Below the pieces are notes generated by a model that worked only from the letters and a program-made list of their open reading frames with translations, did no database searches and was not told where the DNA came from. A stretch of DNA of 64,000 nucleotides from Pithys albifrons albifrons. Its lineage: Eukaryota; Chordata; Aves; Passeriformes; Thamnophilidae. This document shows positions 42,901-54,300 of this stretch, in pieces; within the stretch, counting starts at the first letter, position 1, and each line of letters opens with the position of its first letter. Made by a program: the position numbers and the translations under genes. Location: positions 7,399,001-7,463,000 of the forward strand of contig NC_092471.1 of NCBI RefSeq assembly GCF_047495875.1, given 5' to 3'.

Positions 42901-45900
42901 TCCAATAGCCTGTCTCATTACCGACTCTCCCCAATCACATATCAGACTGGAAAACAAAAGGTAGGTCACCTTGGCTTCTCCCCGTGGGTTACACAGTTCT
43001 GCTTCTCTGTGGGTTCCCACAGAGAACCTGCCTCTTCAGTGTGCTTCCATAAAGCTGGGGCACTCAGGACCATGCATTTGTCTGTCCAGGTGAGGGACTT
43101 GCTGGGAAGGACTGAGACTGGCTGAGCTAACCCTGGAAGCTGCTGCCTGCAGCCGTGGGTCTCCCACTGCTCTCCCAGGCAGCAGTCGGGGCACAGCAAC
43201 AGGAACCAATCCAGAAGAAACTTTCTGTGCCACCCCCATTAAAAGACACTAATTATTTCCTGCAATTTTCATCATCCACTGAAATAAATAATGTTGGGCA
43301 AACATAACTGTACACACTTCTTAAGATGTGCAGCTCCCAGGCTGGGAGAGGATTCTGCTGTGCACAGCACTCAGATGTACATGTGCATTTCTGCAGGCAT
43401 CTCTGCTCTGTCCCATCACACCTGATTGGGTTCCCCCCACCAGCACCACTCAAAAACAGACCCATGCCCAGCAGGACAGGCTTTGAGACTGGCATGGGGC
43501 CAAATCTTGCAGCCCATCCTGACGGCAGTCTGAAGGTACTGCCTCCTCGCTGCCTGCACACCCTTCTCCTATTCCGCACAAAAGCTACTTGTTATCACAC
43601 CCACTAGACTTGACAGTTCATGAAGGCAAAAAATGAATAAAAGATAAGCTGAGAGAAGCACTAATTTAGGAAAAGTACTAATTAAACATATTCTGGGTGG
43701 TCTCATTTTGGCATTCTGCCTTTTGGGCTAGACTGGTTTCACTGCTGCTTCCCTTTCTCACATGTTTTCTCCTCTCTCACCTCTCCCAGTAAGTACAGCC
43801 ATCCCTGCAGGGGATTTCTGTGGTGTCTGGGAGTTCCAAGGCATCCTGCCCCTTGCTTGATTGCAGGACTTTACCTTCATTGCCCTGGGCTGTGCTGCAT
43901 CCTTCCCCAGCACACAGTGCTTCGGGTGCCTGCAGAGTTGCACAAGCCAGGGCAGGTCACAGGTACAGACACACCAAGGCATGGCAAGCCCAGGAATTTC
44001 TGCAGCTTTCTAGTGGCAATGTCCAGTGGTGATGTTAAACACACACCACTGGATACATAATATAATTTATATTATATATATAAATACGACTTCTTTGTCT
44101 ACAAATAGTGCCGAAGTTTGCATTTTCAGTGGAAAGCATAAAGCTGTTATTAGATTTCACTGGAACTGGTCCAGATGTGGCAGGTAAGTGTCTGGGCTTC
44201 TGTCCCAAATGACACTATTTTAAGTGAATTTGCTAAGCCGTGTGTGGTGCAGTCAGTCTGCATGCAGGTTTTGGCCTCTCGCTTGTGCAACATCTCTTTG
44301 TACCCAGGGCAAGACAAGAAATACAGTCTGGGGCCTGTTTTGGCATTGTTTCTGCACTGTGCAATGCTGAACTAATTCCTGGTGCAAGCCTGCAGTTTTG
44401 CACAGAAAGTCAGGTCCTGCATGTCTTTGAATTCCAGATTCTCCCCTGAAGCCTCCCTGCTAGCTGGAGGCACCATGAAATAGAAAGCTCTTAGTAGAAG
44501 GAAGATGCAAATAAATTGCCTTCCCCTGCACTCTGCCAGTATTGATGGCATGACCAACATTTCTTCATCTTCCTCCTCAGAGTGGAAAACACCCTGTACA
44601 GCAGGTGCAACTCAAGGTAATCGGGTAATTAAAAAAGCTTGAGTTATTTAGGGTAAAAAGTTTGTGTAAAGGTATATTGAACCCTGGCCATGTAGAAACA
44701 TAATGAATGTCTATTCCCAGGAGCAATGCTTGTCTTCCTGTTGAAACTCTGCTAAGAGGATAACTGGCCCATGGCTGACCTGTGCACTCTATGCCATGAT
44801 TTCCTCTTTTCCCTGGAACACAGTGAAAGCAGCTGGGATCTGGTGCCTTGGCACAGAGCTGCTATTCCTACTCAAGCTGCATTATTAGAAAGCAACATTT
44901 CTTCTCAGGAGAAAGGGTATTTCCAACAAAAACCAGGATAAGGATTTTCAAAAGCAATGAAGAGCTTGACGGGATCTGGGTCCCCCGAAAGACCCTTGAG
45001 ATAAACTTTTCCCAGGTGGGGGTCAAAGAGTCATCAAGGCAAGTGGTCGTGGTCTGGAGAGCCACAGTGCCTTTCCAAAGCCTTTCCACTCCTTCCCAGG
45101 GTGGAAAACAAGGGATACACCAGCAGAGTGCTTGGGACTGGCCAACTAACTTACCAATTCACAGGTTCCTTTCATGTCTAAGGGATTCCTCCTGGGGCTA
45201 TTGCCTCGAATTATACCAAATGACTTTTGGATGGTACAATTTAAGATTGTGTGTCATATGGCAGAGGTCTATGGGATGGTCATGGAGCACAATACATAAA
45301 AAATATTCAGCTAGAAATATCAGTTTTCCTACTGTATCAGCATAACAAGGACTTTTGCAACTGTCTGATGTTGGGACTGGTTTGTATTGCAAATGTCCCT
45401 GTCTAATCTGTGGCTCTGTATTAAATAACACATTATCCTATCATGACATTCTGCTTTTCCAGAAGAGCACAATATTTATATGTACATGCCCACAGTACTG
45501 CACTTCTGACACAGTACTGTATCAATGACAAATTGCAAGTTTGGTAACGCAAGTCAGAGAAAAGTTTTCAAGCTGCTTGGCTTTAGGGAAGTCAGAGGAG
45601 CTTATTGAGGTACAGAAAAATCGCAGGAGCAGACAAAGTAATCATTTCAATAAACATTGATTTCCAAAATTGTTAACACTCTTGCACCCAGAAGCTGGAG
45701 AGCTGCTGTAAGATGTAATTTCTCAGTGCTATTTCAAATTCGTGAGAGCAGCATTGCTTTTCAGGATGTGAGCAGCTCTTCACTCACAGGTCAGCACAGC
45801 TCCTGCCGGTGGCATTTGCTCAAGGATGATGCCAGCAGATCTCACCACAGCCAACGTGCTGGTGGTTATCCTGTAGACAGCCATGCTTCTGCTCCTCACA

Positions 45901-48900
45901 GTGAGAGAGAACAAAGTGGAAAGAGCTCCAGCTCTTTTTTGAGTGACCTTGATATGTAACTCTCCTCCCACCCCTTTGAACTCTACTGTCCGGCCTCTGT
46001 CTCCTTTCACACTGCACCAGAAAACCTCTACAGTGATTTTGGGATGTTGTCCTGCAGCATCATCTTCTCCCCTCCCCTCCTTTCCGTGCTTGCTTGTTGA
46101 TGCATTTATAGGGAGAGCTCACAAAAGAGTGGAAAATACATGAGAAAATGGGTCCAAGCTGACCCTGGGCTCTGCACAGGCCAGGTCACAGCAGCAATGC
46201 CAAGGGCTTGCCTGGGACAAGCTGGAGTGTCTCACTCCTCCTCGCCCTGAATTTAGTTAGAATGTTTTACAGGCAGTTTTCTATCGAGATGTCGGCTGCA
46301 CTATCAACCCGCCCCCTCCTCTGCACATAATCAAAATATTTTGATAACCAAAAAATGTCAGGCAATACAGAAAATTTTGCAGTAAATAAATACAACAAAT
46401 AACTGCAAAGAAAAGGAGGGGAGGAGTGGGGAGCTGGTGCCTCTGCAGAAGGTTTCCCTCCCCAGACAACAAAAAAAATCCTTTACAATTAGTGTTTTAA
46501 CAAAAATAGTTTACACAAATAACTCCCATATAGTGGGGAAAAAAAAGGAGACTGATGGTAGGGAATGCCATGCTGCTGGTTCACACCTCTCTGCCTCAGA
46601 AGGCCACAGCACAGCCCCGTGGCGTGGCCGCTGTTGGCCCAGCGAGGTGTGGCTGCTCCTCACGGCAGACAAGGAGCGATTGGATGAACCGCCTGGCAAA
46701 CGGGCCCTCAACGAGATACTAAACACATACCAAACATGTGTGACAAATTGCAATGACAAGGTTGTGCTGGCAGGCTGAATGGCGGGTAATGAAATCCCTG
46801 TCCAGACAGTGCTACGCTCCGGGCACACTTTGAGCCAAGGGAAGGCAGGAGATGCTGCCAAAAAACCCATCGGCACGGCCACCACACCCAATTTCCACAC
46901 TGCAGCGAGTGGCTGAGGATACAAGCACTGAGGGTGCCCAGAAAGTCAAGGCTGGGACTGTCACACCACGTGCAGAGCTGGGGGAATTGTGAAATGCCAG
47001 GGCTGGTGCACAAGGGCAGATGAAGGAGACCCAGAAAGAAACCAAGCACCAACCCACCATTTGGTCTGGTCACAAGGGACCATAACAGAGGAGGAAGGGT
47101 TAGTGCAGAAACCAGAGCTTGAGATGGATGGTGCACTCTATTGGGGGGTAAGTAATGCAATAAGTAAAAGGCATCACTCCCCATTCTGCACATCAGGAAA
47201 CACAAGGTGCTGTGGCCATGCACACTACGCTTGCTCCTTGCCCCATCCCAGGCACCCTGGGCTGCCCACCCACACTCCCTGAGCCCCACACGGCTCCTGC
47301 AGATACAGGAACCTCCTTTCCCATGCCAAATCCTGATGTAAGGATATGGTTAGGGACTGGCCAGACACTCATCCAGCAGTGCAGTTTATTAGCCCAGTAG
47401 CAGTGGAAAGTTTCCAGGCAGGGCAGGATGCTCTGGCAGTGTGCCGGACTGGGGCTGCACGAGGCTCTCATTGCAACAGGAAAGCAAGGACAGTTTGAGC
47501 AGCACAGCTCTCAGACCCCAGGGGCTACTTTTGAAGAGGTGTTTCTCTTCAGCCATTTGTCCCCTCCAGTGTCCCTTGTTCCACCAACATCCCTCCTGAG
47601 AGAGCACATAACCTGTAAGCTTTTTGTTTTATTCTTCTTTCACTTGCAAACAACAGAGGCAAACCTGGCATCTGATTGGGTGCTGGGCAAACAGAATTGG
47701 TTTTCTCAAAAAGTTTCATTGCTTTGCCACCAACCTGCAGCACAAAATGAGTGGCCACAGCTCAGCCATGTGACAGACAGCAGAAGGGTTTCAGCAGGCC
47801 ACCATTCATATGTGTGGTGCAAGATGTTTATTTTTTTTAGCCAGCTGCCACCTCTGCAAGGGTATTGTATTCTGAGTGCCTGACAAGCCCCAGTCTGGCT
47901 GGGTGCCTATCCCAAGCCATAGGAAAGGCAGTGGGCCTCTCTGAATCTCCACATAACCTGAAGTGCAGTGGCAATGCCCCGAGACCTGGTGGACAGACAA
48001 GGAAAGGACCTGGGCAGGTGTGCCTGGGGGAGGGCAGGCAGCAAAGGGCTTCATTGGGGCATTTTGGGCTTTCTGCTTTCACCCCCAGTGATCTGTGGGA
48101 CGCATCTCTGCTCAGAGGCAGGGGCCATACAGCATCCATCTGCAAAAATACCCAGCAAACACAATCCCTTGCCCTCCCCCCGGTCTCTGCAAGCAGCATT
48201 CATTCCTCGCTCTCGCTGTAGATCCAGCATGCCGAGTCCTTTCTCCCCAAGAGTATTCTCCCTTTACAAAGCAAGATCATAAAGCAGTGACATAATCCAA
48301 GCTTGGCAAACACTTTTGCTGATGTTAAGCCAGTGCCTTTCGTGGATCTCAGTGAAGCTTTTGAGGCCATGATATACATGGCGCAACCAGCTGATTAAAT
48401 GTGCAGGAGCCTCCCAAGATACCATTTCATACGAAATGCTGACATGTATATTTGACTTCCAATAAGTGTGGGGCTTTTTTTTTTCATTTTTAATTAGTTC
48501 TCACAAGGGTGGGAGTCAGACACAGCTACACAATGAAGTTCTCCATAGAATAGGTATGATTCAACCGGATGACTCCTGGCCAGACTTCCTAACCCATCTA
48601 CCTTGCAGCGAAGCCTCAAAGCCAAATTAATTCAAGGCCACCCACAAGAAGATGTGATTCTGTGTAGGTGAATCTCTTTGCCCATTCATTCCCCACCACA
48701 TCTGCCTAGATCTCAACATACACACTAAGGGTGACTGGGAGGGCTCTGATCCTAAATAAATTACTCGATTCGTTTCATTTTGGCACTGAAACACAGCCAG
48801 CCAGTGAGACCGAGTAGTAAACAATAGTAACGCATTAAAAAAGTTAAAAAAATAAAGAGGCATGTAAGATGCCTCAATGAAGAGGTGTGATTGTTGGCAA

Positions 48901-49302
48901 AATGTGTCCTGTTTGAGTTTATGGGATGTACAGTCTTTTTATTAGGGATACTTTTTGCTATTAACGTAATAAAAAAAGGACCAATTGTTTCTGCCATCTG
49001 AGAAAACTCTTGGTGGAACAGGCAGAAATCCAGGAATAATTAAGAAAATAATAGTGCACACCCAACAAGAAAAACATTATTTGTTTAAAGATGAAGTCCC
49101 TCCAGAATACTTGGTAGTGATTGCGTTTCTTTCAAAAGGGGGGGGGGGACCCTTCTAAATGAAAAGCAGCAGCCATCAACCCGTCTCTAAGAGTGGAAAA
49201 AGCGCGGGGCTGTAAACCCCCTCACTGGTGAGGCTTTTCCATTTTCACTGCTCTTATCAGCCTTTGCAAGTTGCAAAATAATAGTGTTTTGCCCCTACAT
49301 GT
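39991..49302. other. intergenic, no recognised gene
   Basis: About 9.3 kb without a supported gene. Contents worth naming: a TATAAAAG motif at 40710-40717 downstream of an E-box CAGCTG (40681-40686), an unassigned 165-codon open frame at 44848-45345, an AT-only stretch near 44059-44086, and a run of 11 G at 49138-49148. I recognise no transposon or RNA gene. Confidence 0.5.
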
Positions 49303-49390
49303 TTCCATCAGAGGATCAGAAGCACTTCACAAAGCAGAATTAATTGAGCTTCGCTGCTCACCTGTGAGAACAGAGTAATTATTTAGCAAC
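49303..49390 (+). repeat. probable ancient MIR/CORE-SINE fragment
   Basis: CAGAGGATCAGAAGCACTTC, then ACAAAGCAGAATTAATTGAG, then CACCTGTGAGAACAGAGTAA and TTATTTA follow the order of the internal CORE-SINE region as I remember it (GCACTTTACA, ATTAA, CCTCACAACA, CCCTGTGAGGTAG, ATTATT). The match is diverged and covers only the centre of the element. It could instead be another amniote SINE sharing this core. Confidence 0.4.
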
Positions 49391-50039
49391 AGAATTTGGG
49401 GTTTTTTTCACTGCTTGGGGTGGGGGTAGAAATAAAAAATACAGGAAGATTACAAACCCACAAGCCAACAACAGACTCAGCAGGTTTGCCCATTTCCAAT
49501 GATGAACGTGACAAACCTGACCACCAGATCTGGATTCTCCCTTTGGAAGGGACCACTCCGCTCCAGTATCTTTTCCCAAGGCCTCAAGCTTGCCAGACTC
49601 CCCAGCAGCAAAAACCACCATCCTTCCAAGATCTGATTCTTCAGGTTTAAAAATCTTCAGAAAACTGAGTTTCCAAACTGTCCACCTACACAAGTGTGTT
49701 GTGGTGCCATCCCACACCCAGGATGTGAGATGTGGGCTCAGAAATCCCGCTCCCATCACTCCTGTGCGACTCTGGGCAGGTTATAAAGGAACACAAAGGA
49801 ACACGGGGGGAACATCTCCCGAGCCTTTAGGCTGGGGAAAGGAGGGCTGCGGATCAGTGTTTGGGGAGAACTTAATATCACAGTAATGGAGGGAAAAAGA
49901 ACAATTTTAAGTCTCACTCTGATATAGGACAGAGCCACACACTGAGTACCGAGACATCAACTTTTTCCCTGCCAGGGCTGGAAAAGCATCATCCCAGCTT
50001 TGGGTGGATTACAAGAAGCCATAAACAGTGGAGGGAAGA
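49391..50039. other. upstream flank of CpG island
   Basis: Moderate-GC sequence with a 126-codon minus-strand frame (49379-49759) that has no family similarity. I see nothing else definite. It may hold distal promoter elements of the microRNA host transcript. Confidence 0.4.
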
Positions 50040-51360
50040 GGCAGCAGAACGCGCCGGTTTGCACGACAGGCGAAGCTGAGCTTTCCCATCGCTCCCGTGC
50101 AGCTCTCGTGGTTTATACATATTTGTTTACTTTTTCCTTAAATTGAGGGGGTTTTCCCCTGCACGCAGCTCTCGCCGGCTACGGGGCGCGGCCGTCCCGG
50201 CTCAAGGCACCGACCGCGGGCAGGTGAACCCACCCCCGGCCCGGCCGCACCCACGGGGCCGCCCCGCCGGCTCCCCACGCGGTCTGTGCCCGCTGGGCTG
50301 CGCATCCTCCACCGGGCCGCGCATCCTCCACCGGGCCGCGCATCCCCCGAAGGGCCGCGCATCCCCCGCCGGGCGGCACCGCCGGAGCATCGCCCTCCCC
50401 GCTCCGCCCCGCGCCGCGCCCAGCGCGGCCCGACCCGCCCCGTCGGGCGGTGCTGCGGCCGCCCCCGCTCCCAGCAGCCCTTGCTGCCGCCTACAATGAA
50501 ATTTGCGAAGTTTTTTCGGTTTCGGCGCCATTTTCGAGTGGACTCCGAGGTGAGGAGGGAGGGCGGTCGGGGCGGCGGGGCCGGGGCGCCGCGGGGGGCG
50601 ATCGCCGCCGCCCCTTTCCCCGTGCCCACCGCGGGCGGGACGGCCCGGCCCGGCTCGGCCCGACGGGGTGGTCCCGGCGGGATTGGGGGCGGTGGGACGG
50701 GGCGGGATGGGGGGGAAGGACGGACAGACACGGCGGGACCCTCTCCCGCCGCTGCCCCTTGGGCGGGGTCGCGCCGCTCCCCACGGGGGACGGGCGGGCT
50801 CGGGAGAAACTTTGGCGGGGTGGGGGGGTTGCGAAAGAAGTTAAAACCCAAAAACTACAAGAAAACTTTTTGGGAGGTGAGAGGAGGTGGGGGGAGCGCG
50901 GCGGCACGGACATTGCCCCCCCTTCCATCCCGGGGGAGCCGCCCCGCTCCGCACAAAGGCGGCCCCGAGGGGTCGGGGGGGCCGTGACGCGGCGGGCGGT
51001 GACACTTGGGGGGGGTGGGTGGTGACACCGGGAGTGCGGGCGGTGACATCGGGGGGGGGCGGGCGGGGCCCCTCCGAGCCCCCGCACCGATGGTGCGGAG
51101 CGGAGCCGGTTCCCACGTGGGTGCGGGGGCGCCCCGACGACCCCCCCGGGTTCCTTCCCCATCTCACCCCCTTTTTTTTTTCTTTTGAATTATTTTTTTA
51201 ATCTTTCTGCGCCGCGGGGAGCCGCGCCCGCCCCCCGCAGGTGTGGCTCGGGGTTGAGCCTTTTTTTTTTTCTTGCCCGTTTCCCTCTTTTTTTAAAGCA
51301 AACGCGGAGACCCGCGGGCTGCCGGTCGGGACGCGCGGGGTCTGCGCGCCCCCTCCGCGT
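50040..51360 (+). promoter_or_regulatory. CpG island, probable promoter of the miR-15c/16c host transcript
   Basis: The strongest CpG island in the window, very GC-rich and CpG-dense from about 50,160 to 51,350, with GC boxes around 50,684-50,706 (GGGGGCGG, GGGGCGGG). On the minus strand of 50524-50534 lies AAAATGGCGCC, a near match to the YY1 element, and the overlapping TTTCGGCGCCATTTTCG resembles E2F sites. No TATA box is seen. Since the next transcribed elements to the right are two plus-strand microRNA hairpins 5.5-6 kb away, I infer plus-strand transcription into them. The mammalian miR-424/503 cluster is likewise reported as E2F-responsive and has an upstream host transcript. A divergent minus-strand transcript is also possible. 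Long GC-rich open frames here (up to 237 codons) are low-complexity Pro/Arg/Gly/Ala and probably not coding. Confidence 0.65.
50295..50370. repeat. 19-bp tandem repeat, 4 units, within CpG island
   Basis: Four consecutive 19-base units of consensus GGGCCGCGCATCCYCCRCC. The first two differ by one base; the last two share CCCCCG in place of CCTCCA. The array lies about 130-200 bases upstream of the YY1/E2F-like element, so unit number could vary promoter spacing. Confidence 0.85.
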
Positions 51361-54300
51361 AGGGAATAGTTTTTATAAATTAACAGAAAAATGCCGCTGT
51401 AACCAAAGAATAATTCGCCGACATCATTTAAAATATTAAAAAAATTGGCAGCCAGCTTTTGCTACTTTTTTTTTATTTTCCCCTCGCTGGTTACTCGCTT
51501 TATACAGGAAATTTGAATATCCTGGCAAGGGCCGGCTTTCCCAGGGCAGCCTCGCAGCGCTCCGGGAGCTGCGGGGATGGAGCAACGCGCGCAGCGCTGC
51601 GGCTTTTCCCTCCCGAATTGATCTTAAATCCAATATTTTTCCCACATGTGCATCAGGTACATAAAGACAATTTTTTTGCGTTTGGAGAGAGAGTTTTCCG
51701 AGGTTAAAACATTAATTGTTGCGCGCCTCCCTCCTCCCTCCCCCCCCCCTCAAAAAAAATAGAAATTCAGCTTGTGTGTTGTGTGTGTGTTACGTGTAGG
51801 TGAGGGACCATCTGCCAAGTTTCATCATCTTCTGCTCTGAAGAAATCCAAAGAACTGACCGGCAACTTGCAAAAGTCTGTATTTAGTTATTCCACTTTGG
51901 TGGGACATAGAGTAACATTTTGCTGCTAATGCAGTAAACATTTATAAAATGTAAGAGAGAAGCTTTAAGTAATGCTTCAGGCAAACTGACCCGAATCTAA
52001 GAAAAAAATAAAATCAAAGTGCTCTTGTTATGTTTTGAATTACTGTTCTTCTGACCAAAAAAAATAGGTTTTTTGTTTTGTTTTTTTTTCCTGTTCTTAA
52101 CAAATAAACTTCATAGGAATCGGGCTTCCAGATCTGTCCCTTGTTGTTTAAAACTGGACGAGATGACAATGCAAAAAAAATGGAAGTAACAAGAAGCATC
52201 ATACTTGTCTTGTCAGCAGCGTTGAGGAAAAACTGTGGATCCTGGAATATGACTGTGGATTTTGCTGGTTTTCTGGAGTACTGTAAGTTGAAGTCATGTC
52301 CCGCAGGCCTTTGCCAGCACCAGTAGCTCCCTGTCCTAGTAACACCCTGGCGTTGGTAAATACAGCTGATCCTGCTGGTAACAATGTCGGGGTCGAGTTT
52401 CACACCAAGTGAAGTTAACGAATTAATTTTTTGCATTATTTGAATGTGCCCTTTGTAGCTGCAGTTTGGTTTCGGGTGTTCGGCCCCACCTCAGAGCGTG
52501 TGTGGTTTAGCAGACAGAAGGTGCACCGTGCTAGAATGAAAACTTGCTTGTTTTGTATCAACTACGTGCTGCTTCTTCAACCTTTTTAATGGTAAACTAG
52601 TGAGAAAAATTATTTTTCAATAGAGCCTGTGAGAAATTGTTTGCTCCCATACAGCTCCAACAGGTGAATGGGGAGAAAAATACACTTTTTATGTTTATTT
52701 TGTGCCGCCGGGAGTGAGTGTGAGTTGGGTAAAACACGTGTGAGGGCGATTTTTGGTGCGATGTGAGCGCAGGGAGATGCGCTGGAGGTGCCGCACAAAT
52801 GAAAGTAACTTGGCTGAGTGCAGTTCCCACGTCCGACTGCTGAGCTCCTTCACAGCCACTTCTCCCACAGCCCTCACTCGCCTTCAGCAGCCTGTCGAGG
52901 CAAGTCCTGTTGGGAATGGAGCAGTGGGACCATGTGGTGGTTGTCCATCAAGCACCGGGTCTGATCCCGGCTATTGGCCACATCTGTAAATATCGGGACG
53001 TGACTTTTGTTTAAATTGCATTGTTCAAAGGGAGGCAGCAACGAAAGTGGTGGGATTTTTCAGAGCCAGGCAGATAAGAAGTGTTTCAGTAGTGTTACTC
53101 ACACCCTTATTTTCGTTTTGTCACCACAATTTTGTCTTGCTGATAAATGTTTGGGACCTTCAGCTGTAATTACATGATTTATTTTAGTCTTTTTTTGTGA
53201 AGTAGTAAATGCCTTTTTTTTTTATTGTTTCAAATGAGAACAATGACTTCAGGATTTGTTTGTGCTTGTCTTCTGGAAAACTGTTCGATAGCAGAGTTGG
53301 GGTTTTTGTTCCTGTTTTTTATAGAGAGAGGAAATGCTGAATATTTACTTGTCTTTGAGCTCATCTAGCCCTGCAGTGTGTCGGTCAGTAAAGGCTCTGT
53401 ATGCAAATCTGTCCTGTCATGGGCTCCCGTATTTATTTCCTTTCCTTTCCCATGACACTCCTTCTCACATTTTTTTCCTTTTCTTTTCTGGTTCCAGTGT
53501 CAGTGAGGAGGGATAAGGTTGTATTTTAAGGGAATCCTGTATTTCAGGGGGAATTTGTTTTGGTTTTGTGCATGTGTTTGTGACTGGGGAGGGGAGGGTG
53601 TTTTTCGCTTAATTGCCCAATATACTTTGGCAAGCAGAAGTTGTATTGTTTTGTGAACTGCATTAATGGATTTCTGCGTTTTCAAATTCCCCAGTTATTT
53701 GGGGGATTTAATTAAAGCTCCGTGGGTGGTTGAGATGACAGGTAGAGGTTTCTATTTCTGGAGGTAGCTGGTGTACACTGCAGGCATGGAGCTCACGGCA
53801 GCAGAAGGGCTCTTGCAAAGCTTTTGCATAGAGGTGGAGATTTTGGGACCGTTCTCTTCATGTTTGGGGCTACCAATACAGGAGGACACCCTGTTCCTGG
53901 CTGTGGTGGGGATTCTGCTGCACGGCTGGGGGTGCTCCTGGGGTGCTGCCTCCCTCTGTCAGGGAGGGGCTGAGCACCCAATGGTGCCCCCACAAAAACC
54001 CCAACCCTCAGACAGCCTCTCTGCATCCTACTTGCTTGTCCTAGGCCTGGATTACCACCCAAACCAGCATAAATGTTTCCTTTGCTTCTGGTATGCCAGG
54101 AGCAATGGGTTGTTCTTGCTGCTGCTGTTTTAATCCTTCAGGGTGGGAGGTGGGCTTGCTGCCAGCTGTGGTTATGCCCGGTGCTTTTCCACCCACCTCA
54201 GAGCTGCCCCTGGTTTTGTGTGGCTCATCCCTCCTTGCTGTACAGGGTTGTGGTTCAGGGTTACCAGGGTGCCCTGGGTACCACTGCCTGCAGTCACACC

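Noticed and set aside
45495..45530. ACAGTACTGTATCAATGAC resembles miR-101-3p.
   Set aside because: It departs from the miR-101 sequence after the seed region, and the flanks do not provide a pairing arm. The nearby ACAGTACTG copy is a direct repeat, not an inverted one.
50138..51167. Several long GC-rich frames on both strands of the CpG island (up to 237 codons).
   Set aside because: Translations are low-complexity Pro/Arg/Gly/Ala and occur in several frames at once, which is expected from base composition.
52741..52770. TTTTTGGTGCGATGTG, faintly like miR-450.
   Set aside because: An insertion breaks the seed and no complementary arm follows.
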